NCBI RefSeq assembly: GCF_001705665.1
Contig: NZ_MDHA01000028.1
Span: 27,450 to 91,449, forward strand
DNA from: Thioclava sp. SK-1
Lineage (GTDB): Bacteria; Pseudomonadota; Alphaproteobacteria; Rhodobacterales; Rhodobacteraceae
Direction: 5' to 3'
Length of the DNA stretch: 64,000 bases
Below are positions 55,022 to 61,955 of the stretch, piece after piece. The translations under genes were made by a program, and so were the position numbers. Under the pieces are notes generated by a model. It was given only the letters and a program-made list of their open reading frames with translations. It ran no database searches and was not told where the DNA came from. Every line of letters starts with the position of its first letter. Position 1 is the stretch's first letter.

Positions 55022-55048
55022 CCGCCCCCCGTCTGGGACGGGGGGCGG
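55022..55048 (-). terminator. Strong GC hairpin after hydrolase-sulfotransferase gene
   Basis: Perfect 12-bp arms CCGCCCCCCGTC (55022-55033) and GACGGGGGGCGG (55037-55048) with a 3-nt loop; on the minus strand TTTT follows. Terminates the gene at 55075-57150. The rest of 54813-55074 holds no gene. Confidence 0.85.
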
Positions 55049-55074
55049 CAGGGCCAAACAAATTCTGGGTCTGA

Positions 55075-57150
55075 TCAGATTTTGTCGTCGAACCGGTCGA
55101 TCAATGCCTGCACAAAAGGCGTGACAAGGCGCTGCATCACGCGTTCTGGATCTTCGGGCAAATGCGGCATGGTAACGGGGACGTCAGGGCCTGGCAGAGG
55201 GTCTTTGAACAGGGTCTTTTCGCCAAAGAAACGCTGCGCCAAAAGGGTATTGCCCGCATCATAACCTGCCATGATTTTCTGGCGTAGCGCATATGGGATC
55301 ATCAAAGAGGTGCCGCCTTCGATCCGGATCTGGCGATCAACCACCTCTGCCACTTCTATCAGGGCAAGGCGGTATTTCATGCTGGCATTGATATAGGGCA
55401 GATGGCGCACGAATTCCGACATTTCCGGTGTCAGGCTGATATTCTTTCCGCCTGCGGTTTTAAAATCGGAAATATCGTCAATCCCGACCTGGCGGCAGAA
55501 GGTGGCCACCGGCCCGCCGGGCATTTGATCGCGTTCAAAAACATAAGGGATCACGCAGCCTGTGCCGAACACAGTTTCGATATGGTCGATATAGGCTTTG
55601 TAATCGATCCAGTGGAACTGCGCCCGCTCGCGCAGGAAATCCTCCCAGCGGATATGGCACAGCCGGTGATCCCATTGCCCTTTGACGTTTTGCGCCCACC
55701 AGCTTTCCAGCCATAAATCCTGACGGCGCAGCGCCATCACCACTTTGACATCGAACACATCGGACAGGCCGCGCAAAGGCGACAGGTCGCGGCGCATGCT
55801 GATGTCCTCGTCGCTGAGGATCAGCGAATGCACCGGGCTGGGTTGTGCATCGGCACGGTCATTTATATCGCGCGCCGCATCACTGGCGGTGCGATCACCG
55901 GCGAAGATCGTGTTGATCAGGCCGATATGGCGCTCGACCCCCAGTGGATACAGATAGCCGCGCTGTAAAAGCGCAGGCCAGTTGCGAAACAATGTGGCCT
56001 GAATATTGGTGGTGGCGGTTCTGTGCACGCCCAGATGCAAATATAAGGTGCGGCGGGCGGGGCGGGGCATGGCCGGTGCTGTCTGTGGTGCCTGCGCGGT
56101 TTGGGGCGTTGTGATATTGTCCGTGGGAATGCCGGGCCGGTGTGACGCGGGCTTTGGGGCGGCGACGGCGCGCGCGGCCTGCGCCTGATCGGCTTTGGCG
56201 CGGATGGCTTTGAAATCCAGATTGGGGAATATCTTGATTGAGCTGTCGCAGACCCGCCGCGCCAGCTCAAAATGCGCGCGATTGATTGCATATAGCGCAA
56301 GCATCCGGCGATAACGCGGCACCTTATGGCGGCCGCGGATGGCTTTGGAAAATTGCGCAGCCGTCATGTTGCGGGCCATCATGGCACGGGAAATATCCTT
56401 GATGACCCCCATCTGCGCCAGGGTCGGGGCCACACCATGCCCCCCTGCGGGCAGTTTCAGATGTATGATCTGGTCATTGCTGGGGCCAAACATGCGTGCG
56501 TGGCGCAGATCCAGCCGCAAAAGATTGTCATAGATCAGATAGCACCGTCCGGCCGATTTGGCCCCTTGTGGTGCATCCCCGTAAGGTAAGGACCAATCCA
56601 ATGTCTTGCCTTGTGCAAACCGCTTATCCCAGCCTGCGCGCGCAGGGTCTATCGTGGCCTGCGGGCTGAAGGACAGCACCGTACATCCGGGGGCAAGCGG
56701 TGCAAAGGCAGCTGCGGCAAACCCGCCCATCGATCCCCCGACCATGATCACATGATCAAACCCTTTGAAAAATCCACGGTCGCGCAGCGCTTCCAATGTG
56801 GCGATCAGGGTTTTGCCGCGATACCAATCGGCAGTGCGGGTAAATACCCCCAGCAAGGACACGCCTTCGCCGCGATAGAATTTCTCGCCCCAGGCTTTGC
56901 GCGTGCCATAAGGCTCTTCTTCCGGGCGGTCCGCATTTTCAAAGCTGACCACCAATGTCGTGTTGCCGGGGTGATACTGTAGACGATGGTTGCCAAGATC
57001 GATCTGGAACGGCTCATTTGGATGGGTCGAGGGCAGTTTCACAGGTAACACCCTGCCCCGGGCAGCACGCTTTTGTGCCCGTGCCCAGACAGACAGGCGA
57101 TGAAGGCGGCGGATAAAAGCAAAGCGTAACGGACCAAGGCGTTCTAACAT
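55075..57150 (-). CDS. Alpha/beta-hydrolase-like and sulfotransferase fusion protein
   Basis: About 691 residues from the ATG at 57150 (MLERLGPLRFAF). The N-terminal ~300 residues look like an alpha/beta hydrolase: VIMVGGSMGGFAAAAFAP with the nucleophile elbow G-x-S-x-G (Ser140) and a later LPAGGHGVAP with a candidate His. A helical, then Ala/Pro-rich linker spans about 310-365. The C-terminal part begins TLYLHLGVHRTATTNIQATL (PAPS 5'-phosphosulfate loop-like) and has VVMALRRQDLWLESWW in the 3'-phosphate position, as in sulfotransferases. No signal peptide, so it is cytosolic. It may sulfate the polymer or a precursor; the hydrolase role is unknown. It is divergent from the GlfT2-like gene. 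Confidence 0.7.
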   Translation of the reverse strand: MLERLGPLRFAFIRRLHRLSVWARAQKRAARGRVLPVKLPSTHPNEPFQIDLGNHRLQYHPGNTTLVVSFENADRPEEEPYGTRKAWGEKFYRGEGVSLLGVFTRTADWYRGKTLIATLEALRDRGFFKGFDHVIMVGGSMGGFAAAAFAPLAPGCTVLSFSPQATIDPARAGWDKRFAQGKTLDWSLPYGDAPQGAKSAGRCYLIYDNLLRLDLRHARMFGPSNDQIIHLKLPAGGHGVAPTLAQMGVIKDISRAMMARNMTAAQFSKAIRGRHKVPRYRRMLALYAINRAHFELARRVCDSSIKIFPNLDFKAIRAKADQAQAARAVAAPKPASHRPGIPTDNITTPQTAQAPQTAPAMPRPARRTLYLHLGVHRTATTNIQATLFRNWPALLQRGYLYPLGVERHIGLINTIFAGDRTASDAARDINDRADAQPSPVHSLILSDEDISMRRDLSPLRGLSDVFDVKVVMALRRQDLWLESWWAQNVKGQWDHRLCHIRWEDFLRERAQFHWIDYKAYIDHIETVFGTGCVIPYVFERDQMPGGPVATFCRQVGIDDISDFKTAGGKNISLTPEMSEFVRHLPYINASMKYRLALIEVAEVVDRQIRIEGGTSLMIPYALRQKIMAGYDAGNTLLAQRFFGEKTLFKDPLPGPDVPVTMPHLPEDPERVMQRLVTPFVQALIDRFDDKI

Positions 57151-57274
57151 GAAATTCCGATCTTCTTTCGGCGGTGTATCGGCTGCGGTATATCGGCAGG
57201 CGGATGATTTGCTAAGTAAATATGTTCCGACTACAACGCAACGGTATGAACCCCCCCGTGCAGGAGCCGGCCTG

Positions 57275-59101
57275 ATGAATTCTGCCGCACGCAAGGCTGA
57301 CCCGGCGGTCCGGCTGCAAGGTCTTGATTTTTCGCATTTGGATGGGCTGTCCCAAAACCCTGCCTCAGTGGCAGGCCAGTCCGGGCAGACCGGATGTGGG
57401 GCGGCCCTGGAGCAGGGGGCAAAATGGGTGCTGGATGGGTATCATGACATCTTCGCGCTGGGTCTGTGGCGGCGGGCCTGTGCCTTGGGCGCGGTACAGG
57501 TGCAATTGCGCGGCATAGGGGCTTTGCACATACAGATCTGCGGGCGTGACGGGGCGGGCAATGTGATCCGCGGGCCGATATGCCCTGTGCAGTTGCAATG
57601 TGGCGCCCCCCATATTCAGCCACTGCCCGACCGGTTGTATACCGACGCGGTGCTGCTGTGGATTGAACTGTTTGTCCCCATGGAAACAAGGATCGACGAT
57701 CTGGCATGGGTCACGTCACAACCGCCGCTTGCTGTGCCACATTTGGCCATTGTGATTACTACGTATCGGCGTGAACCTCAGGTCCGGGCATTGACGGCGC
57801 GTCTTTCACAGGGGCTGTCACAGCAAGATGGATCGCCCTATCAAGGGCCGATCCCGCAGGTTCTGGTGATTGACAATGGCGGCACGCTAGACCCGAAAGA
57901 TCCCCATTTCGGGGGCAATGTCACACTCATTTCCAGCCCGAATTTAGGCGGCTCCGGGGGGTTTGCGCGCGGGATCTTAGAGGCGCGTGCCGCAGGCGCG
58001 ACCCATTGTCTGTTCATGGATGATGATGCCAGCGCCGCGCCAGAAGCTGTCTGGCGTTGCCGTCAGTTTCTGGCCTATGCGACAGATCCGGCATGGGCGG
58101 TGGCCGGGGCGCTGACCCAGGCTGAACGGCCCGATCTATTATGGGAAAACGGGGCGCGGTTTGATCGGTTTTGTACACCCTGCCACAAGGGGACCAACCT
58201 GACCGAACGCTCCTCGGTACATGCGATGATCGTTGCCGCAGAGGCACATGAACACCACGGGGCTCTTGTGGCCAATTATGGGGGATGGTGGTTTTTCGGT
58301 TTCGCGCTGGATGCGGTGCGGCATATGCCATTTCCGTTCTTTGTGCGCGGCGATGATGTGGGGTTTTCCCTGGCCAATGATCTGCGCATCGCAACATTGC
58401 CGGGGGTGGTCGCAGGCCAAGATGAGGATTTCGCGGCCAAGGAAAGCCCGCTGACGGGGTATTTGGATCTGCGCTCGCATCTGGTGCATCATCTGGCCTT
58501 ACGGCAGCTGGGTGGACGACGGCGGGATGTGGTCCGGATTGCCCTGCGGTTTGGGCTGCGGGCATTGGTGCTGCATCGTCATGACAGCCTATCGGCCATG
58601 ACCCTGGCAGTATCGGATGTCTGTGCCGGGCCAGAACGTTTCGCACAGATGGCTGACCTGCAAGAGCGCCGGGAACAAATTGCCCAGGCCAGCCAAACCG
58701 AACGCCCTCAGCCCGCCCCCCAAAGCCATCTGGCCCAAATCAGCAGACCTCAGACCCAGATGCTCCAGATCGGGCCGTTACGGCGGCTTTGGGCCCGGGT
58801 AAGCCTGAACGGGTATCTATTGCCCGGAATGTCGCGTTGGGGCCATGAGCTGAGCACCACCGGCACAGCGGTCCCACAGATGATTTGGGGCGCGCGCACG
58901 ATCACGCGACAAGGATTAGATGGAACGGTCGTGATCACCTCCCATGACCCGCAGCGCGGGCGGGCAGAATTTGCGCGATTTTTGCGCGCGGTGGGGGGGA
59001 TGTTATGGCACCAACGGCGGTTGCGGCGCCAATGGCAGGCCCAATATGGGGCGCTGACCTCGGTCCGTTTCTGGCAAGACCAATTGTCGCGGCGCAGGTG
59101 A
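57275..59101 (+). CDS. GlfT2-like family 2 galactofuranosyl/rhamnosyl transferase
   Basis: About 608 residues from the ATG at 57275, with AGGAG nine bases upstream; a frame back to 57149 would overlap the divergent gene. A beta-rich N-terminal domain (about 1-185) precedes a GT-A domain: LAIVITTYRREPQV, VLVIDNGGT, SPNLGGSGGFARGI, and CLFMDDDASAAPEA. The segment YGGWWFFGFALDAV then FFVRGDDVGFSLAN carries the catalytic acidic pair. The C-terminus is basic and membrane-proximal. The layout matches GlfT2-type polymerising galactofuranosyltransferases, but donor is not provable. First of three glycosyltransferase genes in one direction. Confidence 0.87.
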   Translation: MNSAARKADPAVRLQGLDFSHLDGLSQNPASVAGQSGQTGCGAALEQGAKWVLDGYHDIFALGLWRRACALGAVQVQLRGIGALHIQICGRDGAGNVIRGPICPVQLQCGAPHIQPLPDRLYTDAVLLWIELFVPMETRIDDLAWVTSQPPLAVPHLAIVITTYRREPQVRALTARLSQGLSQQDGSPYQGPIPQVLVIDNGGTLDPKDPHFGGNVTLISSPNLGGSGGFARGILEARAAGATHCLFMDDDASAAPEAVWRCRQFLAYATDPAWAVAGALTQAERPDLLWENGARFDRFCTPCHKGTNLTERSSVHAMIVAAEAHEHHGALVANYGGWWFFGFALDAVRHMPFPFFVRGDDVGFSLANDLRIATLPGVVAGQDEDFAAKESPLTGYLDLRSHLVHHLALRQLGGRRRDVVRIALRFGLRALVLHRHDSLSAMTLAVSDVCAGPERFAQMADLQERREQIAQASQTERPQPAPQSHLAQISRPQTQMLQIGPLRRLWARVSLNGYLLPGMSRWGHELSTTGTAVPQMIWGARTITRQGLDGTVVITSHDPQRGRAEFARFLRAVGGMLWHQRRLRRQWQAQYGALTSVRFWQDQLSRRR

Positions 59102-59295
59102 TCGATACAGGCGGTATTTGAACCGCCCACAGCGGATGCGATGGTGGGCCTGCTTTGGGCTGAACCTTGCCCGTGCTTTGATTTGCGCCTTGTATGCGGG
59201 GCATATTTTGCGGCATGGTGCGCAAAGATATTGCCCATACCGGGCTGGACAGGCGTGGTGGTTTTTCACGCCCTTGAAAGGACACGCACGCCACA

Positions 59296-60930
59296 ATGCC
59301 GCTGCAAGACGGTCTTAGACTTCGCTACCTCGCTGAAATTTCCGAAATCCAATCAATTTATACGCGGCTGCTGCCAGACAGGCATTTGCGCTTCGTCTAT
59401 TACCAAGGTGATGATCCTGTTTTCGGCAAGCCTACGGTGCTTGACCATGATATAGGCTTTGAGCCCCATCACCTGAGCGCGGAATTTTTGGGCCAAGAAC
59501 AGCTGCCTGCCCCTTTCGCACATGCCCGCCCGGCAACTGTTTTGATTTCCATTCCACGCCCGGCGACACCGGGGGAATGGGAAACGGCAGAGGCAAGCTG
59601 GTCCCCAAGCAATGGCAAATTGGCAACGATCTTCGCCCGCGCGCCGCTGGTCTATGAATGGCTGCGCTATAAGGTGGAAATGCGGCGCAAGGCACAGGCG
59701 CTGACGCATCATGAATGGTCACAGCTTGGCTGTAGCGACGGCAGCGCGCTATTAGCCCCTGTGGCGGCTGATGATCGCACAACCTTACCTGAGACGGCCG
59801 CAGATACGCCCCGTCCCGCAATCTTGATTGGCACCCATTGGCTTGAGGTCGGCGGTGCCGAGAAAATGGCCTTTGATACAATTGAATGGGCGCTCAAGGC
59901 CGGGTTGCGCGTGTTTGTCGTGGCCTCGGTTCCCGGGTTGCAACGGATGGCCAAACGCCTGCCCGATCATCCCGATGTGCAGTTTATCCGCCTGGATCGC
60001 TATTTGGCGCATGCCCATTGGCCGCAATATCTGGCACGGCTGGTGCAAGACGAACATATCCGCCTGCTGCATATTCATCATTGCGTCCCGTTATATGCGG
60101 CTTTGGCGCATTTGCGGGTGCATTGCCCCGATCTGCGCGTCATTGACACAACCCATATCGTGGAACACGGGGATGGCGGCTATCCGCGCATTTCGGGCGT
60201 ATGGTCCAATTATATCGATATGCATCATGTGATCAGTGGCGAGCTGCGTGATTTCTTCCGCGATCGCTTCCATGAATTGCATAAGGTACGGCTGGGCCGG
60301 ATGCTGGACCGTCGTCGCGGCGTTGGGGCATTGGGCGATGCGAATATGGCCGCAAAGGCACAAACGCTGCGGATCGCGATTGTCGGGCGTATGGTCTATC
60401 AAAAGCGCCCTATTGTGACGGTCGAGGCCCTGCGTGCGGTGTCAAAATGGGCCGCAGCCAAGGGCGTGACCTTACAGGTGACATGGGTTGGCGAAGGTCC
60501 GATGCTGCGCGCGGTACAAGGGCTGTTGAACCGTTATGGCCTGTCAGAGCAGGTCACGTTGCAAGGCGCGGGCAGTGATGTGCCTGCACTTTTCGCGCAA
60601 TCGGATATTTTGTTGCTGCCCTCCAATAACGAAGGTCTGGCGCTGGTCTGTTATGAAGCTGTTGAACAGGGCTGTATTCCGATATCCACCGATGTCGGTT
60701 CACAGGCAGAAATCGTGCCGCCAGAGCTGTTGCTTCCGCTTTCACCGCCGCAGACGGTCAAAGCCTTTGTCGCCCATGTTGAGCGACTGTGGTCGGATGC
60801 TGATTTCCTGGCCCGTCAGGTACAACAGATGCAACAGGCCTATCACCGCCTGGCCGATGACCCGACCGCCGAAGACATTTTGATGCCGATTTACACGGCC
60901 GTGGCCGAAGATCGCGACCCGGAGCTATAA
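59296..60930 (+). CDS. Family 4 glycosyltransferase
   Basis: 544 residues. The N-terminal ~170 residues are poorly conserved. A GT-B core follows: ILIGTHWLEVGGAEKMAFDTIEW (acceptor glycine loop), IAIVGRMVYQKRPIVTVEAL, WVGEGPMLRAV, and EX7E as NNEGLALVCYEAVEQG. Retaining nucleotide-sugar transferase. It lies 195 bp after the GlfT2-like gene and 3 bp before the next GT2 gene, hence one transcription unit with the latter. Confidence 0.87.
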   Translation: MPLQDGLRLRYLAEISEIQSIYTRLLPDRHLRFVYYQGDDPVFGKPTVLDHDIGFEPHHLSAEFLGQEQLPAPFAHARPATVLISIPRPATPGEWETAEASWSPSNGKLATIFARAPLVYEWLRYKVEMRRKAQALTHHEWSQLGCSDGSALLAPVAADDRTTLPETAADTPRPAILIGTHWLEVGGAEKMAFDTIEWALKAGLRVFVVASVPGLQRMAKRLPDHPDVQFIRLDRYLAHAHWPQYLARLVQDEHIRLLHIHHCVPLYAALAHLRVHCPDLRVIDTTHIVEHGDGGYPRISGVWSNYIDMHHVISGELRDFFRDRFHELHKVRLGRMLDRRRGVGALGDANMAAKAQTLRIAIVGRMVYQKRPIVTVEALRAVSKWAAAKGVTLQVTWVGEGPMLRAVQGLLNRYGLSEQVTLQGAGSDVPALFAQSDILLLPSNNEGLALVCYEAVEQGCIPISTDVGSQAEIVPPELLLPLSPPQTVKAFVAHVERLWSDADFLARQVQQMQQAYHRLADDPTAEDILMPIYTAVAEDRDPEL

Positions 60931-60933
60931 CCG

Positions 60934-61827
60934 ATGCCCGTTCTTGAAAAAACCGCAGCCGTCATTGTGACCTTCAACCGGTCTGCAAAACTGTCTAATG
61001 TTTTGGATGCGCTGGCCGTTCAAACCCGCCCACCCGAAGTGATCTATGTGATCGACAATGCGTCGACAGATGATACGGAAACGGTCGTGCGCGCCAAGGC
61101 AATGGCCAATCTGCGGTATGTTAAATTGCCGAAAAACATCGGTGGTGCGGGCGGCTTCCACGAAGGTATGAAACTGGCCTATAAAGATGGGGCAAATTAC
61201 ATCTGGATTTCGGATGATGATGCCTATCCTGAACCAGATGCGCTGGAACGGCTGCAAAATGATCTGGCAGAATTTGAAGACAAATTTGAATGGCGTCCCA
61301 GCTTTGCATGTTCGCGCGTCGAATGGATCGATGGCAGCCTGTGTGAAATGAACACCCCTCATCCGGTATGGGACTGGGCGCGTTTCTTGCGGGCACAAAC
61401 CCCTTGGGCACTGGTGGACAGCTGTTCTTTTGTCTCGGTGTTGATCCCACGTTGGGCCGTGCGCGAACATGGGCTGCCCATCGCAGAGTATTTCATCTGG
61501 TTTGACGATGCTGAATACACCCGGCGTATCGCGCAAAGCTATCCGGGGATCTATTGCCCCGAAAGCCGGGTTATCCATGACACGCCGGAAAACAAAGGTG
61601 TGAATTACAGCCTGGTGACGGCGAAATCATTGTGGAAATTCGCCTATGGGGCACGCAATGAGACATCGTTCCTGCGCCGGACCCGCGGCATTACCGGGGT
61701 CGTCTCATTTGCCTATAACGTGCACCGCTCTATGCTGGCGGGCAATGTGCCTTGGGCCGTGCGGCGTAAAATCTATGCCGCGATTGTGCGCGGTGCCAGT
61801 TTCAACCCCAAAATCGTAAAACTGTAA
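60934..61827 (+). CDS. Family 2 glycosyltransferase (GlfT2/WbbL-like)
   Basis: 297 residues. GT-A motifs: AAVIVTFNRSAKLSNVL, VIYVIDNASTDDTE, LPKNIGGAGGFHEGM, and YIWISDDDAYPEPDALE with the DDD metal site; EYFIWFDDAEYTRRI is the catalytic acidic segment. Related to the enzyme at 50776-51768. Start 3 bp after the GT4 stop. A C8 run lies directly after the stop (61832-61839), and no terminator was seen up to 61955. Confidence 0.88.
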   Translation: MPVLEKTAAVIVTFNRSAKLSNVLDALAVQTRPPEVIYVIDNASTDDTETVVRAKAMANLRYVKLPKNIGGAGGFHEGMKLAYKDGANYIWISDDDAYPEPDALERLQNDLAEFEDKFEWRPSFACSRVEWIDGSLCEMNTPHPVWDWARFLRAQTPWALVDSCSFVSVLIPRWAVREHGLPIAEYFIWFDDAEYTRRIAQSYPGIYCPESRVIHDTPENKGVNYSLVTAKSLWKFAYGARNETSFLRRTRGITGVVSFAYNVHRSMLAGNVPWAVRRKIYAAIVRGASFNPKIVKL

Positions 61828-61955
61828 CCGCCCCCCCCTATCGTTTCAATTATAAGCAAAGTCCCGCGAATTCCTTCTGGATTGTTCACGGACCATTTCC
61901 AATAGCGCCTTACGATCCTTGCCAGCTGCGGGGGCGTAAGGAATAAGGAAATGGG

